Below, piece by piece: positions 33,119-45,400 of a stretch of DNA of 64,000 bases. The notes beneath the pieces are model-generated. The model did no database searches, was not told the origin of the DNA, and saw only the letters and a list, made by a program, of their open reading frames with translations. This DNA is from Dryas octopetala. Lineage: Eukaryota; Streptophyta; Magnoliopsida; Rosales; Rosaceae. The stretch is from assembly GCA_963921425.1 (NCBI GenBank), contig OY992838.1:16368001-16432000 (forward strand), given 5' to 3'. Each line of letters opens with the position of its first letter. Position 1 is the stretch's first letter. A program made the position numbers and the translations under genes.

Positions 33119-33530
33119 TGGGCTTAGATTTAAAAGTTGAAGCCAATCCCTCTCTCCAAAGAGACCCCAAAACTCTCAATGAACTGAGTTTCAAGAAAAA
33201 AAATGAAAAATAAATAAAAGAATCCCAAAAAATTTCAGGGCCAAAAAAAGCAATAAAGAGCACGAAAAATTCCGAAATTCAAACCGACCTTTGCCCCAAA
33301 ATTTTGACAAAAGAAAGTCAAAAACAAGCTAAAAATGAATTTTGACAAAAAAAAGAAAAGTGGAAACCGACTTGAATTGACACTTCTTGACCACTCGCTC
33401 CTCTCTCCCTCTCTAAAAACTGATCATTCGGTTTGAACTTGGTTTTCCCTTTGTTCCACCTGAGAAATGGAAAAAGGGCAACAACAGTGAACAGACAGAC
33501 AGAGAGAGACCCTTGATTCCGCTGTTCGAA
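33119..33530 (-). other. Putative PIP5K 5' leader exon
   Basis: On the minus strand the sequence is pyrimidine- and GA-rich like a plant leader and ends CTAAGCCCAG|GTGAGC, a good donor. A 73-codon frame (33539-33318) has no recognisable domain and is probably not translated. Confidence 0.4.
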
Positions 33531-33536
33531 TCTAGA

Positions 33537-33542
33537 CACGTG
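33537..33542. promoter_or_regulatory. G-box (CACGTG)
   Basis: GACACGTGTCAC includes the palindromic G-box bound by bZIP/bHLH factors. It lies just upstream of the putative PIP5K leader, so it is a plausible proximal promoter element. Confidence 0.45.
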
Positions 33543-33837
33543 TCACACATCTGTCACGCGGGATCCACACCCTCTTCATCAAGCATTAAGCATAAATGTC
33601 TGCCGCCACGAAAAGCATACTGGCTGGGCTAAGATTGGGTGTGTCGCGGTGCACCAAACCCTTCACGTGGGGATTCGATTCCTTTTGGTCTTCTTCCGTA
33701 GCCCATGTGACTTGTGTAGGTACGTGCAAGTTGCAACTGACCAGATTCTTCCTCCATGTCAAAGTAAAAGAGAGTAGCCACAGCAACTACTATATTATTC
33801 TCCGTTTTTTTTTTTTTTTATTGATATTACATTATAC

Positions 33838-34050
33838 GAGGAAATTATAAATTTGGTCCACTTATTTTATACTTAGTTTAATTTTGGTCCACAATTTTTT
33901 TTAAAAGATTATTTTAAATCATTTTAGTTGTGTTTTCTTCAATTATAAGTGAAGTATAAGTTATATTTCATTATTTCTTAGTCATAAAAACTAATTTAGA
34001 GTATTTGAATAAAGAGAAATAAAGTGATTATATTTTATTTACTCAAATTT
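33838..34050. mobile_element. Truncated copy of the GAGGAAATT MITE family
   Basis: Starts GAGGAAATTATAAATTTGGTC and matches the reverse complement of the right half of the complete element at 36099-36641, including GTTGTGTTTTCTTCAATTAT and TATTTCATTATTTCTTAGTCAT. The second inverted terminus is absent, so this copy is truncated. Confidence 0.75.
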
Positions 34051-36089
34051 AGATCAATTTTAAATCTGATGTATTTTTAACTAGTTAGATACTTACATGT
34101 ATACACATATACCATACTTTGATGACAAAATTTGATCAAAATACAAATACAAATATGTTCTTCTAATTAACAAATTTGATAAATGTGTTCGTAGATTGTT
34201 ACAATTATCTGAAATTATTGTCATGTAATTTCAATAATTATCCGCCCACTTGGGGTGGATACTATCTTGTCTCAGCTGATTGGATAAAACTCATATCTCA
34301 GTTAAGAGATAAGGATGGTAGATGAAGATTGTGGTCTTTGAATTTGAATTCAAACAGAGACCCAATCTCACCACACTTCTGATAACTCTCTCTAGGAAAC
34401 CACAAGAAAAAAAAAAGTCTGATGGGAGACTCATACATAAACACTCGTGCATATACTCTTCAGTAACTCAACCTTAGACAATTCACCAAAAGAGTCTGGG
34501 AGCTTTGGGATCGTGGAAATCTTGGGATCTGACTTTCATAGCAAATCCCTTACCTTGGAGACACAAGAACGTGCACAGAAGTTGTGATTTGCGTTTCCAC
34601 AGCAGGTGGGTTGATTACTGCACGTCGAGGCCATAACATCAAGGTGGTTACACTAATTCAAGACACTTCCGCACAGTAAGTAATCTGAACTGGAGTTTGA
34701 TTTCCAATTGGCATTTGATTTCCAATTGACATTTGATTGCTGTTGTAATTGCTATATGAGATGTCAACTGTTTCATTACGGAATGTAAACTATTGCATTG
34801 ATATAAAAATATTACATAGATAATCACCGTCACCTTAAATGTGTAATTTTTTAAATAGATAAATTATTGACTCCCAAAATTTTTTCCTTAGGTGGACAGG
34901 ACTAAAACAAATAAAATGTTCTCCTAAGGAACAAATTTTTTAACAATTGTGAGAGACTGTGAATAATCACAACTGGATTAAATGTGTAATTTCTTAAATA
35001 AATAACTCATACAACAAGTTCAAGTTTACCCAGATTAATAATGACTGTATAACAAATTAGACTACCAAAGAAACAAAAAAATTCAATCATACAAAAAAAA
35101 AAACATAAACAATCTTTTAAAAGGAAAAGAATAAGACAAAAGCCATCGTCTAGAAAATTAGAAATAGAACAATGCCACTAAACGGGTATCAAATAGGAAG
35201 AGAAACAAGTTGAAAGTAGCAGATTGAGATGCTGCCTCAACTTCACAACTGAAAATGAGGGAAGTAATTAAACTGATTCCCACCAAAGAGATTAGAATAA
35301 GAATTCAAGGCTTCAAGCACATACATTTTTCATTCTTATGGTGGTGCATGTTTTCAAATAGATAATTAATAGTGATGTCTAGTGTGGGAATGAGATTCTA
35401 ATCATCAAGCTTTGCACAAAGCCTGATGAAGCATAATGCACTTTTTCAACCAAAGTTTTATCTTTTTTCAAAAAAAAAAAAAAAAAAAAAAACAGCATGC
35501 CTTTTGAAAGCCTAACTTATTGCCTATTGGTATTGCAGTTAGATTAGATTAACTTGTAGTGTTTCTTGTGCTTAATTTGTTAGAGAAGCCAACTCATCCA
35601 TTTTCCATATTTAGATTTCTCAGTCAACATTTTACAAAATTAAGATTTTTTTAATGTCTTTTTTACCCTTATCCTCATGTTTGACATTGTTTTTAAATGT
35701 TTAACTCTATTCTTTTGTAACGGCTGTTGTTCTTCCTAAAATTTGGGTGCTTTAATGCTCATTATTCATTTCCTTTGACGTGTTGGTCTAATTTCAAGCA
35801 TGAAGGCCAGTGTTGTTTCAACCAAATCCCTTATGATTGATCTTTCCATATTTAATTGATTGTTTTGGGTTTTTATATAAATCATCCAATTTCATAATTA
35901 AGCCCTTCATCTTTGTGTTCATCCTACAGTAACAAAAAAATATAATAAACCTAGCTACATACAATTCTCATAAACAAATGACCTACAACAACAAAGGAAC
36001 AAACATTTGTATAAAAAAAAACTAAGGAACCTACATGAATTACTCAAATAAGAACTTACATTACCATATAATTTAATAAGGAACCTACA
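34051..36089. other. AT-rich spacer, no gene
   Basis: 34230-34680 is less AT-rich and resembles a retroelement leader (CACTTCTGATAACTCTCTC, then a TTTCCACAGCAGG|TGGGTTG splice-like site), but no protein or LTR ends were found. 35470-35492 is a poly(A) run. Confidence 0.3.
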
Positions 36090-36098
36090 TTTAATAAA

Positions 36099-36641
36099 GA
36101 GGAAATTACAGATTTAGTCAACTTATTTTATATCTAGTTCAATTTTAGTCCACAATTTTTTTTTAAGTTCTATTTTGATCCACTAATTGTTCCACTTATT
36201 CAATAAAGGTCCAGATTTGTTTTCTCAAATTTTGTCTACCTTTTACCCTATCAAATCTCACTCAAATTCAGCAAGCATAAACTTGTTTAAAAGCTATGCA
36301 TTTCTTCTTTACAACCATATAAATATCATTCAAATTGAAGTTCTAAAACTTAAGATAGTTGACCCCAAAGTAGAGTACCCGAAACTGCTAATTTTTCAAA
36401 TTTTACCCAATCTCAATTCTCTTATATTCTAATACTCCAAATTGGTTCCTATGACTAAGAAATGATGAAATATAACTTCAATAATAATTGAAGAAAACAC
36501 AACCCAAAGGATTTAAAGTCACAAATCTTGACCTTTATTGAACAAGTGAAACAATTAGTGGACCAAAACATAACTAAAAAAAAATTGTGGATCAAAATTA
36601 AACTAGGTATAAAATAAGTGGACCAAATCAGTAATTTCCTC
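36099..36641. mobile_element. Mutator-type MITE with perfect 9-bp target duplication
   Basis: 543 bp beginning GAGGAAATTACAGATTTAG and ending AATCAGTAATTTCCTC. The target TTTAATAAA is duplicated exactly at 36090-36098 and 36642-36650. Inverted arms extend about 130 bp each (TTATTTTATATCTAGTTCAA against TTAAACTAGGTATAAAATAA; GGACCAAAACATAACT near the centre). The 9-bp duplication and long inverted ends fit a non-autonomous Mutator-like element. Confidence 0.9.
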
Positions 36642-36650
36642 TTTAATAAA

Positions 36651-39100
36651 TATACTATAAAAACCCTACATCAAAATCATTCATAAGAAACCTACATTAG
36701 AATTTTTTTAATAAGTAACCTACATGAGAATTATATAATAAGGAAACCTACATAAGAATTATTTAATAAGGAACGTACATTTTATGAAAATACAATACCT
36801 CATACACCTACAACATAAAAACTCACATATCTCCAATAAAAAATAAAAAACTAACATATCTCTAATAAAAAAAACAACTCACATATTTATTACTTTCTAT
36901 ATTTAAATACGAACAATCATAATTCTAATAATTTAATGATTCGCTCTAATTTAGTGATTTGTCAAGGAGAGAAATCTGAAATTAACATTAATTGCATAAT
37001 CGCAAAACTTGTAAATAATAGGAAACTAATGGATTGTTGTTATCCTATATGGCGTAGGATTTTAAATATGGGGCTTTAGCTATTAAGAAAAAAGTAATGG
37101 TGTTAGACTCTATAAAAAATTAGTTTAAAGGGCTAATATGCTAATATCCCTTTTTTTTAAGGGATTTCTCTTGTGGCCCAATCCATATTATATTTCAATG
37201 ATCGAAACCATCTATATTTTAGATCTTTATTGAAAGATTATCCTTGCAAAAAATTAGCTAAATCAAAAACAATTTACCCGTTTGATAATCAGACTTCCAA
37301 CTGGGCTACTCTAACAATTGTTGGGTAAACTCATCTTTAAAAGCCAACTTGCAATCATTTATTGTAATTTTTCATCCATGTGATGATCAAATGGTCATGA
37401 TATATAAACTCTTTTAATTTTCTTCTCCCTATGTGTATCATACGTACATCTCAAAATTTCCTGATTGGTTGTCATCAAATCTCTCGAGTCGATCTTGTGT
37501 TAATTTATGGGTTTTAAGTCCATATGGGTGGAACTCATTCTTGAAAACCGACATACAAATAGATGGTGTCTATGTTCAAATATTGCATATCCCAAAAGTA
37601 TATATATAAGGGATGTGAGAGTCTGCTAACACTAACATTTCGCACTAGAATGGGATCACTCTATCAAGTCACTAATCCCCTTACAACCAAGGTTTGAAAC
37701 ACTCAGTTTTCCCTTTCCACACAAGGCATGAGAAAACAAACCTTATCCACCACAATGATACACATACTTTGATTCCATTTCAAATCTAAAACTTCTTGCA
37801 ATTTCATTTATTCTAATTGTCTTTTAAATTGTCAAGATAACTTCTGAATATTTTCATCCTTATGTGTATCATATACCATTTTTTTTTTTTTCAAAAAGTT
37901 TCTTTGTCATCAATTTTCATGAGTTTTGTCACGTGTTACATTCATGGAGGGAATTCATACTTGAAAATCAACTTACAAAAAAATGGTGTCTATGTATTTA
38001 AATATTGCTAACATTTCCATTCATGGGCAGGGCTGGAGACACCCTGCTCACTCTTTAGTGTCCGGGATGGAAACGTTGGAATTTCCCCTTTATGCAAGTA
38101 ATTGAAATATTGAATGAAATATTAACCAAGGCATAAGGCACGGCCCCTCTTTTACTCTTCTAGCTAGCGATCTATAACAATCATGACATAGATTTCATAA
38201 TATATGTTTCATCTACTCTCATAAGATGTTAAACTCATTGATAGCCCACAAGTTCTAACCACCATCAGGAATACACGCCAATATAACCATCACCTTAAAC
38301 TAGTCAATCAAATATAACTGGGGAAATTAATAAAAGAATTCAGAGATGAAACTCTTGTGTGCAAGATGTCTATGGAAAGACAGAGTGACTCCTAAACCGG
38401 TCATAACAACAAGTGCTCAGGCCACCCAAAACGCAGTCCAGGTGAAGAAAAACGGCGCAAATACACAAAGGACATGCAGAGTCAAAAACACAGCCGCTGT
38501 GAGTATGTCTAGTAAATTCCTTTTCCTCCCCCAGAATTCTGCGAAGGGCGTCATTCAATCTTCACATAAATCCCCATAATAAATTAATATTAATTGCAGC
38601 TTCTGCTTCTGCTTCTCTCGCGCGCTTCTGTGTCGATCACCCTAGCTAAAATCTTTTTTGTCCTCTAAGAATGTTGTATATGAAAACAAATGATTTTGAG
38701 TCAGCAAAAGTTGGCCATTACATGTAAATATATATAGTGATCCAAGTAATTTAATACCGCGCGCATTGCTACTGATAATAAGGATATGGTAGGTCGAATG
38801 AGAAAATGTTTCTTTATAGTGCATAGTTACTTCTTTGTTTGATCACATACATGGTATGGTACAGTTAGTTGTTACGTATTTAATTATCTGATATTTGACA
38901 CTTCCAAGCCATATGCATCTGCTGCTAGAGAACGGTGAAGAAGGCAAAACATATATATTTAAACAGGCATGAACTGAAGCCCCTTTTTTGAAAACCAACT
39001 ACTTATTATGGGACCTTCTATCATGACTGGAGGCATTGTATGCCTCCACATAAAAAAAAAAAAAAAAAAAAAAGATAACCTGCTGAACTGGTAAACAAGT
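36651..39100. other. AT-rich spacer with diverged duplications
   Basis: No gene. 36660-36780 has repeated phrases (GGAACCTACAT, AAGGAAACCTACATAAG). 37420-37590 and 37855-38010 are diverged copies (TATGTGTATCATA, GGAACTCATTCTTGAAAACC-like and ATGGTGTCTATG blocks). 37160-37290 is related to about 300-400. A 77-codon frame at 38346 has no recognised family. 39050-39073 is poly(A). Confidence 0.4.
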
Positions 39101-40561
39101 TTTACCATTTTTTTGATGCATCCCTCGAGATAATGGTAACTCTTGATCAAGATGTGGTAACTTACCATATTCTTGATCGAAGTTACAATTTTCTTGAACC
39201 AAACATCAAGAAAATGGTAACCAAAACCTTGCCTCAAACCAAGTTACCACTTTTTTGATCGTTTGATCAAGAAAATGGTAACTTGGTTCAAGAATGTGGT
39301 AACCAAGCCCAATCATGACCAAAATTACCATTTTTTTGATACTTTTTTTGAAGAAATGGTTACTTTTTCTCAAGAAATGGTAAGTTACCATTTTTTTGAT
39401 CCAAGTTACCATTTTCTTGAACCAATCCTCAAGAAAATGGTAACCAAATCAGCCAAGCAAAAAACGTTACCACTTTCTTGATCGTTCGATCAAGAAAATG
39501 ATAACTTTGATCAAGAAAGTGGTAACCAAGCTCAACGTTGACCAAAGTTACTATTTTCTTGATTTTTTTCTCAAGAAATGGTAACTTTTTCTCAAAAAAT
39601 GGTAAGTTACCATTTTCTTGATCTAAGTTACCATTTTCTTGAACCAAACATCAAGAAAATGGTAACCAAATCAGTGGGGCAAAAAACGTTACCACTTTCT
39701 TGATCGTTCGATCAAGAAAATGGTAACTTGGTTCAAGAATGTGGTAACCAAGCCTAATCTTGACCAAACTTACCATTTTCTTGATTTATTTCCTCAAGAA
39801 ATGGTAAGTTACCATTTTCTTGATCCAAGTTACCATTTTCTTGAACCAAACCTCAAGAAAATGGTAACCAAATCAGTGGGGCAAAAAATGTTACCACTTT
39901 CTTGATAGTTCGATCAAGAAAATGGTAACTTGGTTCAAGAATGTGGTAACTAAGCCCAATCTTGACCAAACTTACTATTTTCTTGATTTTTTTCCTCAAG
40001 AAATGGTAACTTTAGCTCAAGAAATGGTAAGTTACCATTTTCTTGATCCAAGTTACCATTTTCTTGAACCAAACCTCAAAAAAATGGTAACCAAATCAGT
40101 GGGGCAAAAAAACATTACCACTTTCTTGATCGTTCGATCAAGAAAATGGTAACCTCAGTCAAGAATGTGGTAACCAAGCCAAATCTTGACCAAAATTACC
40201 ATTTTCTTGATTATTTTTCTCAAGAAATGGTAACTTTTTCTCAAGAAATGGTAAGTTACCATTTTCGTGACCCAAGTTACCATTTTCGTGACCCAAGTTA
40301 CCATTTTCTTGAACCAATCCTCAAGAAATTGGTAAGCAAATCAGTGGGGCAAAAAACGTTACCACTTTCTTGATCGTTCGATCAAGAAAATGGTAACTTC
40401 GATCAAGAAAGTGGTAACCAAGCCCAACCTTGACCAAAGTTACCATTTTCTTGATTTTTTTTTCTCAAGAAATGGTAACTTTTTGTCAAAAATTGGTAAG
40501 TTACCATTTTGTTGATCCAAGTTACCATTTTCTTGAACCAAACCTCAAGGAAATGGTAACT
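39101..40561. repeat. ~222-bp tandem array of alternating inverted 15-mers
   Basis: A phrase beginning GATCAAGAAAATGGTAAC recurs at about 39265, 39487, 39709, 39911, 40134 and 40376 (spacings about 222, 222, 202, 223, 242). Each unit alternates TTACCATTTTCTTGA with its reverse complement TCAAGAAAATGGTAA. By eye there are at least 12 exact copies of the first and 9 of the second, plus variants, so every unit can fold into several hairpins and neighbouring units can pair. Both strands carry series of short open frames with the same motifs (MVTWFKNVVTKPN, YHFLDPSYHFLEP), which follow from the symmetry. No promoter, transposon ends or known satellite was recognised. Confidence 0.9.
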
Positions 40562-41164
40562 TCATCACTGAGCCAAAAATCGTTTCGCACTGCAACTGTC
40601 TATAAACGAAAGGGCAATTGCATTCTCAGACTACTCAGTACAAGCTCCTGTTTGACAATCAGATTTTGACATGCAATCCAAAATTCTGAACAAAATTGCT
40701 TCTATAGTTATATACCAAGTTACCAACTATGAATTATAGTCTTAAGGTATAGGGTATTGGGTAATTTATAGGATTTAAAATTTTAAAAAAACACAATAGG
40801 ATTTAGAATATAATATAAGGTTTAAGTTTAAGTTTCTAATTTGACCAAAACCCAAACCACTCATATTTATACATTTAGACAGTAACTGTGGTTCCTACTA
40901 ATATATTTTGGCGGAAGCCTTTTAGCTCATTTCTCTTACAATTTGATTCCGTACATGTACTTAACTTTTTCGTGGAGATGTGAGTTTGTCTAGTTTCATA
41001 AATACTATAAATTTAATTGATCCCCTTGTAATAGTTTTGACTTAATAAACAAGCAATGTTACAATCAAGCATTTACATGTTGCTGAATATCAAGTACCAA
41101 AAAGTGTCAATACAGAGTTTGCCAATACACATGCTTGTATTTTGATGTCAGCTGCAATAATATC
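40562..41164. other. AT-rich spacer, no gene
   Basis: Nothing recognised between the palindromic array and the kinase fragment. Confidence 0.4.
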
Positions 41165-41575
41165 CCTTTATGTATTAACCAAACCAAAGTCAGCAACCAT
41201 GGCCCTCATGTCATCCCCAAGAAGTATGTTTGAGGGATTTAAATCTCTGTGAATAAAACTTTGTTGAGCTAAGCTGTGCAGATATTTGACCCCTCTTGCC
41301 ACATCCAATGCTATTGTCACTCTCTGCTTCCAAGTGAAAGGAGGTACCCCATTCTCGCGCCAATCAAACAAGTGTTGTATCAATGTCCCTTGTGGCACGT
41401 ACTCATATACCAGAAGCCTCTCATTGCCATTGATGCATGATCCTAAAAGAGCAACCAGATGTCTATGCCTTAGTGAGGACTGCAATTTCTGCCTGAAACT
41501 CGTTCAATCCTTTAGTTCCTACTACCACAGATTCCATCCTTTTAACAGCAATGATGATGAAGGTTTGAGGTTATT
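41165..41575 (-). pseudogene. TMK-like receptor kinase fragment
   Basis: The minus strand encodes subdomains II to VII of a receptor-like kinase: [24 protein letters not shown], then [59 protein letters not shown] and VADFGLV. This wording is typical of TMK (transmembrane kinase, auxin and cell-wall signalling) proteins. The catalytic HRD and DFG are present, but Lys of HRDLKPSN is Asn. Just after EIAVLTK a few bases are missing, which shifts the frame (TAG follows). The sequence ends right after DFGLV. The glycine loop, activation segment, C-lobe and receptor part are absent. A non-functional gene piece. Confidence 0.8.
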
Positions 41576-41720
41576 ATAAATTCACACTAACAATCTCGTG
41601 TAACAAACAATGCAATTAGTGATTATGTCAAATTAGATATATTAGATTCCCTCCTAATCCTCAGCCAAAGTGAATTAGGGCACATTCACATTCATGTTAT
41701 CAACTACCCCAACCAAGGTG

Positions 41721-42561
41721 ATGGCTAACTACCTAAGATTTATGCCATAGCAAACCCTAGGTGCATAAAGTTCTAAGGATGAGAAATCCAAGCAATTAAA
41801 ACAATCCAACTAAGATGCTTTTAAATTACCACACTCTTATGCAACATGCTTTAGAAACTAAAGGTTTCCAATTTTTAATTTCTACATGACAACATTTCTT
41901 ATATGCACAAGTGGTAAATTCACACTTACAAGCCATAATCTTTAAACTAGTATAAGAGCATACATATCCAAAATGACATTTATATCACAAATCACAAAAT
42001 GATATCTAACTATATAAGATTAATGCCATAGCAAACCCTAGGTGCATAAAGTTCTAAGGATGAGAAATCCAAGCAATTAAAACAATCCAACTAAGATGCT
42101 TTTAAATTACCACACTCTTATGCAACATGCTTTAGAAACTAAAGGTTTCCAATTTTTAATTTCTACATGACAACATTTCTTATATGCACAAGTGGTAAAT
42201 TCACACTTATAAGCCATAATCTTTAAAAACTAGCATAAGAGCATACATATCCAAAATGACATTTATATCACAAATCACAAAATGATATCTAACTACATAA
42301 GATTCATGCCATAGCAAACCCTAGGTGCATAAAGTTCTAAGGATGAGAAATCCAAGCAATTAAAACAATCCAACTAAGATGCTTTTAAATTACCACACTC
42401 TTATGCAACATGCTTTAGAAACTAAAGGTTTCCAATATCTAATTTCTACATGACAACATTTCTCATATGCACAAGTGGTAAATTCACACTTACAAGTTAT
42501 AATCTTTAAACTAGCATAAGAGCATACATATCCAAAATAACATTTATATCACAAATCACAA
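41721..42561. repeat. 282-bp tandem repeat, three copies
   Basis: GCCATAGCAAACCCTAGGTG occurs at 41744, 42025 and 42308, a period of 281-283 bp. The copies are nearly identical along their length (shared TTAAAACAATCCAACTAAG, ATGCAACATGCTTTAGAAAC, TATCACAAATCACAAA). No coding capacity; possibly a short satellite or an LTR-internal repeat. Confidence 0.92.
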
Positions 42562-42813
42562 AGTCATTACATAGTTGGGTTAGGACGACATCCTTAGCCC
42601 CAAATCAAGAAACTTCTCCCTAGCCATATAAAGTACAAACAATATCACAATATGAAACATAAATTAAAGCAAGAGTAAAATGAGAAGACTAGATGATGAA
42701 ACCAAGCCTCCAAGATGTTGTCACTCCTCCAAGGATGCTCAAAGTGGCTTCATGTCTCAAGTGCCTCCAAACTCTTCTTGCAATGACGGTGATGATGAGT
42801 TTTGAAATTTGGT
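42562..42813. other. Spacer adjoining the CACTA end
   Basis: No gene. The sequence is less AT-rich, with CTCCAAGATG / CTCCAAGGATG repeats. It may belong to the same repeat family as the preceding tandem array. Confidence 0.3.
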
Positions 42814-42839
42814 CACTACTACAAAATCACTTATTCCTT

Positions 42840-43372
42840 GCAGAATTAAATCGCCAGGAAAAACAATTTTATGGTGGAAAAATAGCAAAATCCGCCAAGA
42901 TTATGAAGCAGTGGAGGATAAGGTTTCTGCCAGCATTAAAACTGCAGGCAAAGCACTTTTCCTAGCGGACAGCTGTCTAAATCCGCCAGGAATATCATTC
43001 CACGCTAACAAGGCATTAAAATTTTCCTGGCGGATATATCCGCCGGCATTAACTTATTCGCATCGGATATATCTGCCGGCATTGAGTAATTCATGGCGGA
43101 TATATCTGCCGGCATTCACTAATTCCTGGCGGATATAACCGCCGGCATTGATAGTATATCCGCTAGGAAAAGTAATAAAATATATAAAAATAATAATTTC
43201 CTGGCGGATATAACCACCGGCATTGATAGCGGATAGGAAAAGTAATAAAATATATAAAAATAATAATTTCCTGACGGATATAACCGCTGGCATTGATAGT
43301 GTATATGCCAGGAAAAGTAATAAAATATATTTAAAAAATCCTTTCCTGGCGGATACAACCGCCAGAATCATT
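42840..43372. repeat. CACTA subterminal palindromic repeats
   Basis: Six or more copies of GGCGGATATA(T/A)CCGCC-type palindromes followed by GGCATT, for example GGCGGATATATCCGCCGGCAT at 43029, with variants near 43065, 43097, 43129, 43204, 43275 and 43349. In CACTA elements such motifs bind the TnpA-like protein. The repeated AAAGTAATAAAATATAT spacers show local duplication. Confidence 0.85.
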
Positions 43373-43541
43373 GAATATATATATATATAAAATAAATGAA
43401 ATTATATTTGAAATAATTAATATAAAACATTTCAAATAATAATTATACACTAATAAAGATAAAATCTTTCAATTAAGAATACATGTCAAATAATAATGTT
43501 CCATCAATAAAGATAAGATAAAGTAGGCAAACGAAAATAAT

Positions 43542-45400
43542 CTACTCAAGTCCAGCAGCAGAACCCGAACCAGAAGCTGAATGTGACCCTGATCCTCCCT
43601 GCGGACCAAACTGTCTCAGAAATTCATCATCACCTAAATTCTCGGAAAGCAATCTGAAAAATCCAACACCCGTAGAATGATGTGACCCACCAGGAGATGG
43701 CTGAGAAGGTACCTCTGGCCGATACATATGCATCTGCAAAGGTGACTGAGGCATAAACGACATATGGTACATAGGATGCATCGAGAACATTCCATATGGA
43801 GAATGTGGGGGCTGACTCTGGCTAGAAGGCTGTTGTGGATGCGAGCTCTGCGGGTGTGTCTGTGTCTGCATCATCACTTGTTGTTGCTGCTGCATAAACA
43901 TCATCATCTGTTGCTGCTGCAATTGCTGCTGCTGCTGATGTAGCTGAGTCTTTAACAACTCAATTGCCTCAGCTTGGGCATCCTGCTTAGCCTGCACAGC
44001 CTCATGCTTCTTCTGCCATTCGAGGCACTGTGCCTCCAACAGAGCTTATCTTGTCTTCGATGATCTCTGAGAAGAAGTACTAGATTGAGCCCTAGCATAA
44101 GGCACCATTTCAGGTGTCACCCCATGTCCATAGAGCCGAACTCTATTTTTCCTCTCAGGACCCATCTCCTCAACATACACTTCTGTGCGAAGTTCACAAG
44201 TGTCATCCGCTCCAGACTCAACTCGTGAGTCAACGTAACTCTCCATGGATATCTAATAAACAAATATTTAGATAAATTTGTAAATAAAATTTAAGAACAT
44301 AAAATACACATTATGGAAAAAAAAAAAACTAGTATAATATTTACCCCTCTCTTCTCCAATGACACATCAATCCAACTAATGTCTTTGTGCATGTGGGTGA
44401 CACGAAAGAAAGTAACGGGATCGGGTTCAACTCCATGCTTCTTCTTCTAAAAATTTAAACCATTAAAAAAAAATAATTTAGAATATATTTTTGTGCCCTA
44501 ATTAAATAAAACTGTAACTCAATAAGATGAAAAAAATTAACTATACTACATAATCTTAACGAAGACATTCAAATGTCCACGATCCTGATGTATAGCTCAT
44601 CGTTTGTTGAGAACGATTAGCTTTATTTTTCACAGCTATCTCCTAAAAAGTCAAACAGAATATAAATTAGTCATAATTGCACATATTAGTATTATTAAAT
44701 ATTTGATTAAAGGTTGTCACTTGAGTTTTTGGGTTATCCCAATGTTCCACCATCTTCGCCCACTGCACAGGATCTACATTATTGGGACATCTCAACCGCC
44801 GCTGACTTGTCTTGCTAGTGTAGTACTTCCCTTTCAAATATGCTTTGTATTCTTTATAAGCATGTTCATCAATGGCCAAAGTCATGGTCTTAATCACAGG
44901 CATTTTTACCAAATCCTCATCACGAAAAGTGATAGTGCCCTACATCCATAAAAAATAAAAAATAAACAATTATATGTAAATATTTACAGGCATTTTTACC
45001 AAATCTTTATCCCAATTGATACCCGTATTCTGTCCCACAAAGTGTTCTTTGTTTCTTCTTCAACCAATCTTCAATCATACACTAGAGAAACATTATTTGG
45101 ATCTTTTACTTCAGAAGATATAAACTTGGGATCTTTTGAGAAATACACTTCCCGCTCGGACTAAATTCACAATACTCTTTACCCCTATGATCTTTACCAG
45201 CCCACTTAATATTTTCAGGACCACGTTTTCTCCTTTAGGGCATGCTACATGTTAATCCAAATTAATATACATCAATGACAAAAATATTGTAAATAATAGA
45301 ATAAATAAAAACTTTATATAAACAAACTATAGCTTACCATTTGAACTAGCCTCAACCTGCTCATCGTGGTGCTCGTCCATATGTTCTTCATTATCACTCA
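43542..45400 (-). pseudogene. CACTA accessory protein (Transposase_24-like) remnant
   Basis: Minus-strand pieces include MSDNEEHMDEHHDEQVEASS (from 45400) with a donor-like AATG|GTAAGC, MPVIKTMTLAIDEHAYKEY (about 44900), DPVTFFRVTHMHKDISWIDV (about 44400), MESYVDSRVESGADD (from 44246) and ending in a Gln-rich coiled segment with QQQQ runs (44039-43542). This order (HMHK..SW.D, then a Gln-rich C-terminus) matches the plant En/Spm second protein. A stop separates the 44246 and 44039 segments (SSKTR then TAA). Confidence 0.65.

Noticed and set aside
38346-38579. 77-codon plus-strand frame with several Cys, Lys and Gln residues
   Set aside because: No recognisable family, no signal peptide or regular Cys spacing, and an overlapping opposite-strand frame of similar size; treated as chance.
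39101-40561. CRISPR-like array (regular repeats)
   Set aside because: A plant nuclear context, unit length over 200 bp, inverted sub-repeats and no unique spacers or cas genes.
39263-40669. Series of 60-79 codon frames with shared peptides, as a possible repeat-protein gene family
   Set aside because: The same peptides appear on both strands because the DNA motif is palindromic. There are no starts in good context, no splice signals and no known domain.
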